NCBI GenBank assembly: GCA_963843755.1 | Contig: CAWJLS010000011.1 | Location: forward strand, 124,001 to 188,000 | Direction: 5' to 3' | DNA: 64,000 bases | DNA from: CAWJLS01 sp963843755 | GTDB lineage: Bacteria > Acidobacteriota > Thermoanaerobaculia > Multivoradales > DATKCC01 | Shown: positions 50,288 to 60,644 of the stretch, piece by piece | How positions within the stretch are numbered: the stretch's first letter is position 1 | Layout: the number at the start of each line of letters is the position of its first letter | Translations under genes and position numbers: made by a program | The notes under the pieces: model-generated | Seen by the model: only the letters and a program-made list of their open reading frames with translations | What the model was told of the DNA's origin: nothing | Database searches by the model: none

Positions 50288-52609
50288 ATGGCAAATAGGC
50301 TCGCCGGGATGACCCTCTCCGCGGCAATCATCATGACCCTCTGGGCCGGCACCGTCGCAGCCCTTCCTCCGGGTCACCAGGAGCTCCATGCCCGTGCGAT
50401 CCAAGTGATAGTGACTACACCGGACCGACCGGCCGGAGAGGTTCGCTCTGAAGACAGGGCGACAAAGGGCTCCGTCGTGGCGACCATCCTGGCGAGCCCG
50501 GAGGAGAGCGAAGCCTCAGGGTCACCATCGGTCGTTCGCGCCGGAATCGAGGTGCCGGGCTCTGCGGAGCTCGACCTTCCGGCGGGCTACCGGTGGAGGG
50601 TTGAGCTGACCGCGGAGAACTACTGGGCCGCATCTGCGGTGGTCGAAGAGACCGGGCTTCCCCGATCACTCCGTTTCGTGGCATTTCCAACTGCGACGGT
50701 CACAGGGCGGCTGGTCGGTGCCGGAGAGGCCGGAGGAACTACTCTCGGAGCAAGGTTCTTGCGCCGCGACGGGAAGGTTGCTCGTCGGGGTGTCCTCGGA
50801 AACAGTTCTTGTGTGGTGGGCGACGATCACCGGTTCGAGTGCCGGATCCCTGCAGGATCGGTCGATCTCCGCTTGGAGATGAACGACCGCTCGAGCGATG
50901 TGCTCTGGAACCTCGATCTCTCGGCGAACCAGTCCCTGGACCTCGGTAGGGTGCCATTGCTCGCGACGGGTCGCCTCGCGGGCACCGTCATCGACGATAC
51001 CGAGAGTGCACCGGTCGATGCTGCAACGGTGCGCTTGATGCCGAGCTCCGTAGCCAAAGTGCGCGTAGCCGAAGAGCAGCGCTTCCTCCTTGCTGGCTCC
51101 TCGGGGCGCACTGATGACGGCCACTTCGAGCTCTCCCCCGTCCAGCCAGGAATCTACGACCTGACCATCGAGAAAGCCGGCTTTACACCGGCACGACAGG
51201 CAGATGTCCGGGTTCGTGCAGGCAAGGTCACGTCCTTGCCCGAGCCAATCTTGCTTCGGCAGCCTGCGACACTGGAGATATTCCTCACCCCACCGGTGCC
51301 GTCCGGCGCAGACGTCTGGCGTGTACAGTTGCTCAAACGCCTACGGTCCGGGGGCGTCGAGCTGATCGATTCCATCATTCCCGAAGTCGATCCAGGGGGC
51401 GGTTGGCTCGCCAACGGCCTCGAGCCGGGCGCGTACCGCATCCATGTCGGCACAGAGCGGTCCCCCCGCTGGATCGAGGACGACGTGACGCTGGAGCCGG
51501 GCCTCAACATGGTGAATCTGGACGTCGGGGGCGTGCCGATCGAGGGGCACCTCTCTGCCGGAGATGAGCCCGTGGAAGGCTCGATCTGGTTCGGCGGTCG
51601 GAGCGGTGAGACCTCGGTACGGGTGGAAGCGGACCGTCACGGGCGGTTCGAGGGCGTCCTCCCACGGGAGGGTGACTGGCCCCTGGATATCTCTCGCCGC
51701 GGCGACAGCGGTGTCCAGCGGTTGTCTCCTGTCGAGGTGCGACGGCAAGCAGATGGCGGACCGGTCTCGATCGAGATCGCTCTGCCCGATACGGCTCTGC
51801 AGGGCCTGGTAGTCGATGATGCGGGAAGGGCTGTACCTGATGCCATCGTCGAGGTTCTCAACTCTGAAGAGAGACGGCTCGAGGCGACGATCGAGTCAGA
51901 CGCTCAGGGAGAGTTCGAGATCGTCGGTCTCGAACCGGGGAGCTTCAGTGTCGAAGCGTCGAGCGGAGATCGCCGGAGCCAGGCCGAGCAGGTAGACCTC
52001 GACGAGGGCGAAGAGCTACCGAAAGTCAAGCTGGTCCTCGCCGGAGAGAAGATCGTGAACGGGATCGTCTTGGGGGACTCCCGGCCGGTCCCGGGTGCAC
52101 GCATTCTAGGCATCCCTTCCCTGGCAAAACCGGGCCCGGTGCCGGTCGTTTCCGTGGTGACCGGAGCCGACGGACGATTCACGACGAAGATCCCGGGAGA
52201 TGCCGTCGGGCTGCGCGTTCTCGTTCAGGCGCCCGGATTCGGCCTGCGGCCGATGACGTGGACTGTCCTGCCAGAGCACGGCGACGTCCGGATCGATCTC
52301 TCGTCCGTGCATGGTGTCCTTCGCCTCTTCGCCGGTGGCGAGTCGTCTCTCGACGGGGCACTGCTGGACTACGAAGGAACGAGCTTCCCCGTGCAGCTCT
52401 ACCGTCAGCTCGGTGGCTCCATGTCGGGCGGGCCGGGGACAGGGAGCGACCGGGAGCTCGTCTTGGGGAACATGCCGTCGGGGATGTACACACTCTGCTT
52501 GCCCGGCGGCTCGGAATCCAGGTGTACGAGTGAGCTCCTCCCGCCCGACGGGCTCGCGTCTCTGGGGGTGGAGGCTGATGAGGGAGAGAGTGAGGTAGAA
52601 GACCCATGA
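50288..52609 (+). CDS. Exported carboxypeptidase-regulatory-like repeat protein
   Basis: This 773-residue protein has a signal peptide (MTLSAAIIMTLWAGTVAALP) and several repeats of the CarboxypepD_reg/SpaA-like beta-sandwich. The typical phrases are GRLAGTVIDDTESAPVDAATV, GHFELSPVQPGIYDLTIEKAGF, LQGLVVDDAGRAVPDAIVEV, GEFEIVGLEPGSFSVEASSG and GADGRFTTKIPG. Such proteins form stalks or carriers in the envelope. The C-terminal region has two Cys (YTLCLPGGSESRCTSE). Base composition is lower in GC than the neighbours (37 of 60 in the line starting 51001). Its 3' end overlaps the next gene by four bases (ATGA). Confidence 0.8.
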   Translation: MANRLAGMTLSAAIIMTLWAGTVAALPPGHQELHARAIQVIVTTPDRPAGEVRSEDRATKGSVVATILASPEESEASGSPSVVRAGIEVPGSAELDLPAGYRWRVELTAENYWAASAVVEETGLPRSLRFVAFPTATVTGRLVGAGEAGGTTLGARFLRRDGKVARRGVLGNSSCVVGDDHRFECRIPAGSVDLRLEMNDRSSDVLWNLDLSANQSLDLGRVPLLATGRLAGTVIDDTESAPVDAATVRLMPSSVAKVRVAEEQRFLLAGSSGRTDDGHFELSPVQPGIYDLTIEKAGFTPARQADVRVRAGKVTSLPEPILLRQPATLEIFLTPPVPSGADVWRVQLLKRLRSGGVELIDSIIPEVDPGGGWLANGLEPGAYRIHVGTERSPRWIEDDVTLEPGLNMVNLDVGGVPIEGHLSAGDEPVEGSIWFGGRSGETSVRVEADRHGRFEGVLPREGDWPLDISRRGDSGVQRLSPVEVRRQADGGPVSIEIALPDTALQGLVVDDAGRAVPDAIVEVLNSEERRLEATIESDAQGEFEIVGLEPGSFSVEASSGDRRSQAEQVDLDEGEELPKVKLVLAGEKIVNGIVLGDSRPVPGARILGIPSLAKPGPVPVVSVVTGADGRFTTKIPGDAVGLRVLVQAPGFGLRPMTWTVLPEHGDVRIDLSSVHGVLRLFAGGESSLDGALLDYEGTSFPVQLYRQLGGSMSGGPGTGSDRELVLGNMPSGMYTLCLPGGSESRCTSELLPPDGLASLGVEADEGESEVEDP

Positions 52610-53127
52610 GGACGCGGAAGACGCTCGTCTTGATCGTTTCGATGGTGGTGCTTCTGGGGTGGCTCGCGGTCCCCTTGACGGCCGGAGCCGAGCCAGACTC
52701 CTGTGCCGACTGCTCAGTCTGTGCCAAGCGTCTCTTGGCGGACATGGAGCACCGTGGTTGGCTCGGGATGGGGCTCCACCTGCACGGAGACCAGCGTCTC
52801 GACGGGCTGGAGGTTCAGTTCCTCGATCAGGACGGTCCCGCCTACGCCGCAGGGATCCGGCAGGGTGACGCGGTGATCAGCATCCAGGGCCTCGCGGTCA
52901 AGGAGCTGTCCACGGAGGAGGTTCTCGACCTCTTCCAGGGCCTCCAGCCAGGGGAGCGAGTCACCGTCGAGCTGATCTCGACGGGAGAACCCCGGGAGGT
53001 GATCCTTCGCGCGGCACCGATGAGTCTCAAAGCAAAGGCACAGGCGCTCGGTGCCTACTTCATCCGGCAGCTCGCTCTCGAGAGGGAGTCAGGGCGTACC
53101 GGCAACCCGAGCCCTGGAGACCGATAG
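52606..53127 (+). CDS. Exported PDZ-domain protein
   Basis: This 173-residue protein has a signal peptide (LVLIVSMVVLLGWLAVPLTAGA), a Cys cluster (DSCADCSVCAKRLL) and one PDZ domain (about 48-135). The PDZ has GWLGMGLHLHGDQRLDGLEV, GPAYAAGIRQGDAVISIQG and LFQGLQPGERVTVELI, and no protease domain is attached. It is coupled to the preceding gene by ATGA. PDZ domains bind C-terminal peptides, so it may dock one of the two upstream products; this is inference. Confidence 0.82.
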   Translation: MRTRKTLVLIVSMVVLLGWLAVPLTAGAEPDSCADCSVCAKRLLADMEHRGWLGMGLHLHGDQRLDGLEVQFLDQDGPAYAAGIRQGDAVISIQGLAVKELSTEEVLDLFQGLQPGERVTVELISTGEPREVILRAAPMSLKAKAQALGAYFIRQLALERESGRTGNPSPGDR

Positions 53128-53159
53128 CGCGAGAGGGGTTCCCGGTCGGGCGGCGGCGT

Positions 53160-53211
53160 CCCCTGCCCCCCGCGCGGGGGGCAGGGGAACGAGGGGTTCG
53201 GGGGGCGACCC
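53160..53211 (+). repeat. Dispersed convergent-spacer repeat, copy 4
   Basis: A perfect 12-bp hairpin (CCCCTGCCCCCC and GGGGGGCAGGGG, loop GCGC) is followed by AACGAGGGGTTCGGGGGGCG, the same architecture as copies 2 and 3. It lies between the convergent PDZ and moaA genes and may act as a bidirectional transcript end. Confidence 0.8.
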
Positions 53212-53213
53212 AG

Positions 53214-54245
53214 TCACCCGCCGATGTACGACATCTCGACCTTCGGGCGGTTGCGGGTCTCTTCGCTGCGGATCTCGGAGTAGCGGTCGTCGCGGCGGGT
53301 CCAGACGTGTTCGATCAGGGCGGCCAGCTCGTCGTCGCTCGCACCGTCGCGGAGCGGGGTCTTGAGGTCGACGCCGTCGGCGGAGAAGAGGCAGGTGTAG
53401 AGGCTGCCTTCGGACGACAGGCGGGCGCGGGTGCAGGCGCCGCAGAAGGGTTCGGTGACCGAGGTGATGACGCCGATCTCGCCGCCGCCGTCGTGGTAGC
53501 GGTAGCGCGTCGCCACCTCGCCCGGGTAGCGCGGCGGCAGGGGCTCGATCGGCATCTCGGCGTCGATCCGCCGGAGGATCTCCCGCCCGGGGACGACCTC
53601 GTCCAGGCGCCAGCCGTTGGCGGTGCCGACGTCCATGAACTCGATGAACCGGAGCGTGATGCCGGTGCCGTGAAAGTGCCGGGCGAGGGCCACGACCCCG
53701 CCGTCGTTGATCCCCCGGCGGACGACCGCGTTGACCTTGACCGGCGCCAGGCCCGCCGCGACCGCCGCGTCGATCCCGGCCAACACCCGGCCGACCGGCA
53801 CCGTAGTGTCGTTCATCCGGGCGAAGACGTCCGGGTCGAGGGAGTCGAGGCTCACCGTCACCCGGTCGAGCCCGGCCTCGGCCAGCGGCGCCGCCATCTT
53901 CTCGAGTAGGGCGCCGTTGGTGGTCATCGCCAGCTCGACCCCGTCGACCTCCCGGAGCATCGAGACCAGGCGCGGCAGCTCCTTGCGCAGCAGCGGCTCG
54001 CCGCCGGTCAGCCGCACCTTCTCCAGGCCGAAGCGGCGGATCACCTGGACGAGCTGGCGGATCTCGCCGAAATGGAGGATCTCGGCGCGCGGGAGGAAGG
54101 CGAAGTCGGGTCCGAACACCTCCCGCGGCATGCAGTAGCGGCAGCGGAAGTTGCACCGGTCGGTGACCGAGACACGCAGGTCCCGCAACCGCCGTCCGAG
54201 GCGGTCGGTCCTGGGTGAGAGGCTCTCGGTGGCGGCAGGGCGCAA
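53214..54245 (-). CDS. moaA: GTP 3',8-cyclase MoaA
   Basis: A TTG start at 54245 with CCAGGAG upstream gives 343 residues; the frame is open to 54422 but that part is low-complexity. The radical-SAM cluster is Cys31, Cys35, Cys38 (CNFRCRYC) and LTGGEPLLRKEL follows. The second Fe-S cluster is CGACTRARL with a third Cys in SLYTCLFS. The C-terminus MSYIGG has the required Gly-Gly. It makes 3',8-cyclo-GTP, the first step to molybdopterin. moaC is not adjacent. Confidence 0.94.
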   Translation of the reverse strand: MRPAATESLSPRTDRLGRRLRDLRVSVTDRCNFRCRYCMPREVFGPDFAFLPRAEILHFGEIRQLVQVIRRFGLEKVRLTGGEPLLRKELPRLVSMLREVDGVELAMTTNGALLEKMAAPLAEAGLDRVTVSLDSLDPDVFARMNDTTVPVGRVLAGIDAAVAAGLAPVKVNAVVRRGINDGGVVALARHFHGTGITLRFIEFMDVGTANGWRLDEVVPGREILRRIDAEMPIEPLPPRYPGEVATRYRYHDGGGEIGVITSVTEPFCGACTRARLSSEGSLYTCLFSADGVDLKTPLRDGASDDELAALIEHVWTRRDDRYSEIRSEETRNRPKVEMSYIGG

Positions 54246-54339
54246 GGCGGTCAGGCTCCTGGACGCGACTCTATCAACGGGCGTTCCAGGACACGCCGCG
54301 CTGCCCCCGGCGCCGCGACTCACCGCCGCCCGCCGCCCT

Positions 54340-55635
54340 TCACGGCGCCCCGCCGACCTCCCGCTCCAGGTGCTCCGCGATCCCCTGCGCGATTCCCCGC
54401 TTGCCGACCAGCTTCGCCGCATCGAACCGCGGCGGGGCGATGAGGTAGGCCACGTGCTCCTCGGTCCCGTCGTCGCCGCCCCCCGTCTCTTCCCCGCGGT
54501 TCGCCACCACCGCCTGGTACCCCTCCTCCAGGCGCTTGGCAGCGACGTTCAGCAGCTCGTCGTGGCTCAGCCCCTCCTCCAGCTTGAACACCACCATGTG
54601 GAGGTCCGGGCACGCCTTGCGCACCTCGCGGATCACCTTCACCGTCGGCTCGAGGGTGATCGTCCACGGCTTGCCGCTCGGCATCTTGCCCGCGTGCACC
54701 TCGGTCGGCTTGTAGTCCGCCACCGCCGCCGTGAACACGCCGAAGCGGCAACCCTCCTCGGCGGCCAGCTCACCCACATGCTGCCGGTACTCGTCGTAGC
54801 TTTTGATCAGGGTCACCGGCAGGAGCTCGGGCGGCTGGAACGCCCCCTGGCCGTGGACCAGCCGGACGTCCGCGCCGCGCAGGTAGAGCTCCTCGGCGAT
54901 CAGCGCGCCGAGCCGGCCGCTGAACCGGTTGGTGATCCGGCGCACCCGGTCGATCGGCACCGGCGTCGGCCCTCCCGTGACCAGGCCGCGCACGCCCCGG
55001 AGCGGCGAGGTCGAGACCGCCCGGCAGACCTCGGCCACCAGGGTCTCCTCCGACGGGATGTTGTGCTTGCCGTAGTCCTCCCGCGGCGGGATGACTCGAA
55101 CACCGAGGGTATGGAGTCTCCGGAGGGAGGCCGTGAGGATCGACGTGTGCAGGCTGCCGTGCATGGTCGGCGCGACCAGCAGGGCGGTCTCGCCCCGCTC
55201 GCAGCGGCCGAGGGCCGAGGCGAGGGACGCGCTCACCACCGTGTCGGCGACGCCCGCGGCCAGCTTGTTGATCGTGTTGTAGGTCGCCGGGGCGACCAGG
55301 TAGGCGTCGAACGGCGCCTCGTCCGAGAGGTGCTCGGCGTGGGGCGTGAGCCGCTCGACCACCGGGTTGTGGCTCGCCCACTCGAGCGCCTCGCGGGCGA
55401 CGTAGCGCAGGCCTTCCGACGAGGCGAAGACGGTCACCTCCGCGCCCTGGCGGCGGAGCCCGCGGGCGAGGCTCGGCGTGCGGTAGGCGGCGATCCCGCC
55501 GGTCACCACCAGGGCGACCCGCTTGCCGGCCAGGTGGTCGCCGTCCCGCGGCACCTCGCGGTCGCCCAGGGCGGAGGAAGGGGGCGGGCTGAAGTCCCAG
55601 TCCGGGCTGTCGGTCGGATCGGATGGTTTCGTCAT
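54340..55635 (-). CDS. coaBC: Bifunctional phosphopantothenoylcysteine decarboxylase/synthase CoaBC
   Basis: This 431-residue protein has an N-terminal flavoprotein CoaC half (VALVVTGGIAAYRTPSLARGL, substrate motif APATYNTINKLAAGVAD) and a C-terminal CoaB half (LVTGGPTPVPIDRVRRITNRFSG, FTAAVADYKP, VVFKLEEG). It converts 4'-phosphopantothenate and Cys to 4'-phosphopantetheine. Several positions differ from E. coli Dfp (PATYNT for PASANT, FKLE for GFAAET), so it belongs to a divergent branch. The ATG at 55635 was chosen over an upstream start. Confidence 0.88.
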   Translation of the reverse strand: MTKPSDPTDSPDWDFSPPPSSALGDREVPRDGDHLAGKRVALVVTGGIAAYRTPSLARGLRRQGAEVTVFASSEGLRYVAREALEWASHNPVVERLTPHAEHLSDEAPFDAYLVAPATYNTINKLAAGVADTVVSASLASALGRCERGETALLVAPTMHGSLHTSILTASLRRLHTLGVRVIPPREDYGKHNIPSEETLVAEVCRAVSTSPLRGVRGLVTGGPTPVPIDRVRRITNRFSGRLGALIAEELYLRGADVRLVHGQGAFQPPELLPVTLIKSYDEYRQHVGELAAEEGCRFGVFTAAVADYKPTEVHAGKMPSGKPWTITLEPTVKVIREVRKACPDLHMVVFKLEEGLSHDELLNVAAKRLEEGYQAVVANRGEETGGGDDGTEEHVAYLIAPPRFDAAKLVGKRGIAQGIAEHLEREVGGAP

Positions 55636-55787
55636 GGCTTTCGTGAAGTCTACCGAATGGGAAGCCCCGGGGAGAGGGAAGATCCGCGCCGTGCCGGCCG
55701 TTGTCATGCCCTGAGCCTTGGCGATCCCGCCCGGCCCCGCCCACCCCAGTCATCCCGACCAGTCAACCTGAAAGAGCCCACCCCGAC

Positions 55788-57638
<1,851 letters not shown>

Positions 57639-57657
57639 GGCGGTCTCGAGGCGGAGG

Positions 57658-57829
57658 GTCTGCCGGGAGCGGGTCGGGTGGCCCCGGTTCCGGGACGCCG
57701 CGCGTCCGATGCCGGCTGGGGGCTTGGCGCGCGGCTCGACATGGTCCGCGTCGGACGGTCACTGCCGCGCGATCGCCCCCGCGGACGCGGCCCATGACGC
57801 CCTCCACCGGCGGCCACCCGACCCGCTCC
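57658..57829 (+). repeat. Long-stem intergenic repeat with 18-bp terminal arms
   Basis: It starts TCTGCCGGGAGCGGGTCGGG. Perfect inverted arms at 57666-57683 and 57812-57829 (GGAGCGGGTCGGGTGGCC and its complement) enclose a core. The left end aligns with the element at 14.72 kb and the core with 47.45 kb. It lies just downstream of lepA. Confidence 0.75.
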
Positions 57830-57951
57830 ACACCCGCAGCGATCATTGCCGTTCCCAGCCAAGGAGTCGTGCTGCGGAGCTCCATTGCGCTCCCAATAGT
57901 GGGGCCTGTCCAGCCTGACCCGTTCGCCGGAGAGATGGCGAACTGCTCGCG

Positions 57952-58129
57952 TGTTGGAGCGAGGGACAGGGAGGGGCGCCACGGGTGCTCGGCGGCCGCG
58001 CCCACGAGGCCGGCGCGGAGGGAAGGACGGACCGTCGCGGATGTCCGGGCAGGCGAGGAACCCTCCCCGGAGTCCCTCCATCCGAGCCGGCCCTGGCGCC
58101 CCTCCCTGTCCCTCGCTCCCGGCAGGCAC
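57952..58129 (-). repeat. 178-bp direct repeat, copy A, with 26-bp inverted ends
   Basis: It is identical to the copy at 59138-59315 except for about two bases near the left arm. Perfect inverted arms of 26 bp lie at 57956-57981 and 58094-58119 (GAGCGAGGGACAGGGAGG and complement at their cores). On the minus strand it begins TGCCTGCCGGGAGCG, sharing TGCCGGGAGCG with the other long-stem repeats. It ends 28 bp from the hepT stop. Confidence 0.92.
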
Positions 58130-58157
58130 TAGCCAAAGCGACCGGAAGGCAGGTCGG

Positions 58158-58568
58158 TCAGCCGCGATCGTCGGCGAGGGGCTCGAGCTGGGCGACGAGG
58201 GCGGGGAGGTCGCGAAGGATGTTGGCAATTCCCTGCCGGATCATCTCGTAGTTGATCACCTCGTACTGGTGGACGAGAACGTTCCGCATCCCTGCGGCCT
58301 TCTGGAGCCGGGCGGAGAGGTCCGGATCGATCAGACCCGCCGTGCCGGCGTGCTCGAAGGTCTCCCGGTAGGTTCCGGCGTGCTCATCCCGCTCCGCCAG
58401 CAGGTGGGTCAGAAGATCTGCGGCTGCAGTGACCAGGAGCTCGAGAAGGCGCTCGGCCCGGTAAGGGTCTTTGCGCAGGTCGTCGACCGATGCGTCGGCG
58501 TGCTGTCGGAGCTGTTGGAGCAGGGACCGGAGATAGGCGAGCTTGCGGTGGACGACTTCAGGCGCCAT
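58158..58568 (-). CDS. hepT: HepT-like HEPN toxin (DUF86)
   Basis: This 136-residue all-helical HEPN protein has the catalytic RX4HXY motif RNVLVHQY (Arg95, His100, Tyr102). That motif defines HepT-type ribonuclease toxins. It lies downstream of and overlaps mntA by 11 bp. In known pairs MntA neutralises HepT by AMPylating the Tyr of this motif. The helix LARLQKAAG before the motif and INYEMIRQGIANILRDLP after it are typical. The motif is intact, so activity is expected. Confidence 0.92.
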   Translation of the reverse strand: MAPEVVHRKLAYLRSLLQQLRQHADASVDDLRKDPYRAERLLELLVTAAADLLTHLLAERDEHAGTYRETFEHAGTAGLIDPDLSARLQKAAGMRNVLVHQYEVINYEMIRQGIANILRDLPALVAQLEPLADDRG

Positions 58569-59034
58569 GCTCTCGCACCTCCTCGGCGTATCGGCGAAGG
58601 GACTCGCGCTCCGCGCGGATGAACGGAAGGGCGTCTCGGAAGAGCTGGATGAGGCGGAGGCGCTCCCAGTGCCAGAGGTTCTCCTCGGACTCGAAAAGCA
58701 CCAGCCCATCCCGCGCGATCTCCCGGCCGAGGACCGGGTCGAGCCGCGGGGTCACGATCACGAGGTTGACCTCGGGCTTGGCCTCGACGAGGTGATGGAC
58801 GAGGTGATCGACCGCGGACTGGACGTCACGCCACCACGTGAGCTGGGTGTCGGGGTCCGGAACCGAGCCCGGCGGCGATGGCCAGGCGGCCAGATCCAGA
58901 TCGCTTCCCACCCTCGCCCGCCCGGTCGCCTGCGACCCGAACAGGACGCACAAGCGGGCGCCAGTTTGTGCGCACCACGGTTCGACCACCCGCCGGAGTG
59001 AGTCAATGTCCACCCGCTTGGTCTTACCGTCCAC
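58558..59034 (-). CDS. mntA: MntA-like nucleotidyltransferase antitoxin
   Basis: This 158-residue minimal nucleotidyltransferase has the signature GSX10DXD: Gly33-Ser34, then Asp45 and Asp47 (LFGSQATGRARVGSDLDLA). A third acidic position probably lies in VNLVIV. It transfers AMP or short oligo-AMP to HepT tyrosine in characterised pairs. It is first in the two-gene operon and lies about 100 bp from repeat copy B. The C-terminal half (FESEENLWHWERLRLIQLFRD) is longer than the shortest family members. Confidence 0.92.
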   Translation of the reverse strand: MDGKTKRVDIDSLRRVVEPWCAQTGARLCVLFGSQATGRARVGSDLDLAAWPSPPGSVPDPDTQLTWWRDVQSAVDHLVHHLVEAKPEVNLVIVTPRLDPVLGREIARDGLVLFESEENLWHWERLRLIQLFRDALPFIRAERESLRRYAEEVREHGA

Positions 59035-59137
59035 AGACTGAGACTAGCAGTTGACTCCACCGGGAGACGGCGCAGGGTCTCTCTAGCCGAAGGCGGCAAG
59101 AAGGTCGCAGGACGCGAGATCCGGCGAACGCTTCGGA
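59035..59137. other. Promoter-side spacer of mntA-hepT
   Basis: This 103-bp segment between mntA and repeat copy B must hold the toxin-antitoxin promoter unless the repeat itself provides it. On the minus strand I see only weak -10 candidates, such as CTAGTCTCAG next to the start. Confidence 0.3.
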
Positions 59138-59315
59138 TGTTGGAGCGAGGGACAGGGAGGGGCGACGCGGGTGCTCGGCGGCCGCGCCCACGAGGCCGGC
59201 GCGGAGGGAAGGACGGACCGTCGCGGATGTCCGGGCAGGCGAGGAACCCTCCCCGGAGTCCCTCCATCCGAGCCGGCCCTGGCGCCCCTCCCTGTCCCTC
59301 GCTCCCGGCAGGCAC
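59138..59315 (-). repeat. 178-bp direct repeat, copy B
   Basis: It is a near-identical direct copy of 57952-58129, in the same orientation, with inverted arms of 23 perfect bases (the inner three differ). It ends 15 bp before the stop of the NYN gene. The two copies bracket exactly the 1008 bp that hold hepT and mntA. Confidence 0.92.
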
Positions 59316-59330
59316 CTCGCCGCGCCTACT

Positions 59331-60644
59331 TCAGTGCTTGGCGAACCCCGTGACGATGTACGTCCCCGAGCGCTGGTCCTTCTTGAGCTTGAGAATGCTC
59401 TTCTTCTCGGCGTCTTCCAGCAGCTCGGAGAACGAGCCGTAGCCGTAGTAGCCCTCGTTGAAGCTCGGCCGCTTCCTCTGCATGGTCTGCTTGATCATCG
59501 ACCCCCAGAGAACCTCTTTGTTCTCCCGGATCAGCGCCTGGATCGCGTCGATCATCAGGCTGAACGCCTCGGCGGACTTCTTGCCCAGGCCGGCCAGCTC
59601 CGGCGCCGCCTGCCGGTCGCGCCAGATGTCCTCGTAGAAGATGAACTCGTCGCAGTTGTCCACCAGCAGGGCGGAGGAGGAGTTCTTCACCCCGATGCCG
59701 ATGACGTACTTGTCGTTCTCCTTGAGCTTCGATACCAGCGGCGAGAAGTCGCTGTCGCCGGACAGGAGCACGAACGTGTCCAGGTGCTCTTTGGCGTAGC
59801 AGAGGTCGAGCGCGTCGACCACCATCTTGATGTCGGCGCTGTTCTTGCCGGAGTAGTACTTCTGCGGGATGTCGAGCATCTCGATCGCGGCCTCGTGGAA
59901 GGCGCGCTTGTACTCGCTGTAGCGCTCCCAGTCGCAGTAGGCGCGCTTGACGATGATCTTGCCTTTCTCGAGCAGGCGCTCGAGGACAAGGTTGATGTCG
60001 AACTTCTTGATGTCCGAATCGCGGACACCGAGTGCGATGTTCTCCAGATCGCAGAACATCGCGATCTTGCGTTCGTCGTTCACAGAGCTGGTCCTTTCGG
60101 GCACGTGGTCGCCATCGCCGCCGGGAGCCCTGAACAGCTCCCGGTTGATCTCCGCGATGTCCTCGGCCGTGATGTCGTGAGGTGCCGGGCCGCGGTCGGG
60201 CTTGCGTTCGCGCCCCTGTCGCTCCTTCTTCGGAGCCTCTTTCTTGGGCTCCTTGGGAGCGTCGGACGGCTCGTCCTTCTTCGACTTCTTCGAGGAGGAG
60301 CGGTCCGTGGTCTTTTGATTCTGGGTCTGGTCGTCCTTGGTGTCGTCCGAGCGCCGGGAGCGGCCCGCGCGCCGGCGGCCGTCCCCGCTCTTGTTCGGGC
60401 TCTTGCTCGGGCCCTTGTTCGGGCCTTTGCTCGCGCTCTTGCTCGTGCCGTCGCCTTCGCTTCGGTCCGCGTTCCGGCCGTCTCCGCGGTCGCCTCCCCG
60501 GCTCGGCCCCCGGTCGTCGCGGGCCGCCTCGGCAGGCGGGTCGGCGGGAGCGCCCTTGTCGCCGGTCGGCTGGGGTTCGTCTTTCCGGTCGTCGGTCTTC
60601 TTCTTCTCGCTTTCGGCCGTGGGCCTCAACCACCAGGGTGTCAC
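59331..60644 (-). CDS. NYN-domain putative ribonuclease with C-terminal OST-HTH/LOTUS domain
   Basis: A GTG at 60644 gives 437 residues. The first 190 are disordered, rich in Lys, Asp, Ser and Pro (SKGPNKGPSKSPNKSGDG). A NYN (LabA/DUF88) PIN-like domain follows (about 193-335), with acidic residues in MFCDLENIALG, SADIKMVVDALD and LLSGDSDFSPLVSKL. The end (about 355-437) matches an OST-HTH/LOTUS fold (LIRENKEVLWGSMIKQTMQRKRPSFNE and FSELLEDAEKK). It is probably an RNA-processing enzyme, with the basic tail aiding RNA binding. Confidence 0.9.
   Translation of the reverse strand: MTPWWLRPTAESEKKKTDDRKDEPQPTGDKGAPADPPAEAARDDRGPSRGGDRGDGRNADRSEGDGTSKSASKGPNKGPSKSPNKSGDGRRRAGRSRRSDDTKDDQTQNQKTTDRSSSKKSKKDEPSDAPKEPKKEAPKKERQGRERKPDRGPAPHDITAEDIAEINRELFRAPGGDGDHVPERTSSVNDERKIAMFCDLENIALGVRDSDIKKFDINLVLERLLEKGKIIVKRAYCDWERYSEYKRAFHEAAIEMLDIPQKYYSGKNSADIKMVVDALDLCYAKEHLDTFVLLSGDSDFSPLVSKLKENDKYVIGIGVKNSSSALLVDNCDEFIFYEDIWRDRQAAPELAGLGKKSAEAFSLMIDAIQALIRENKEVLWGSMIKQTMQRKRPSFNEGYYGYGSFSELLEDAEKKSILKLKKDQRSGTYIVTGFAKH

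Noticed and set aside
57952..59315. Classical IS-flanked transposon
   Set aside because: The flanking repeats are 178 bp, encode no transposase and show no obvious target-site duplication, so only a MITE-like or recombination origin can be suggested.
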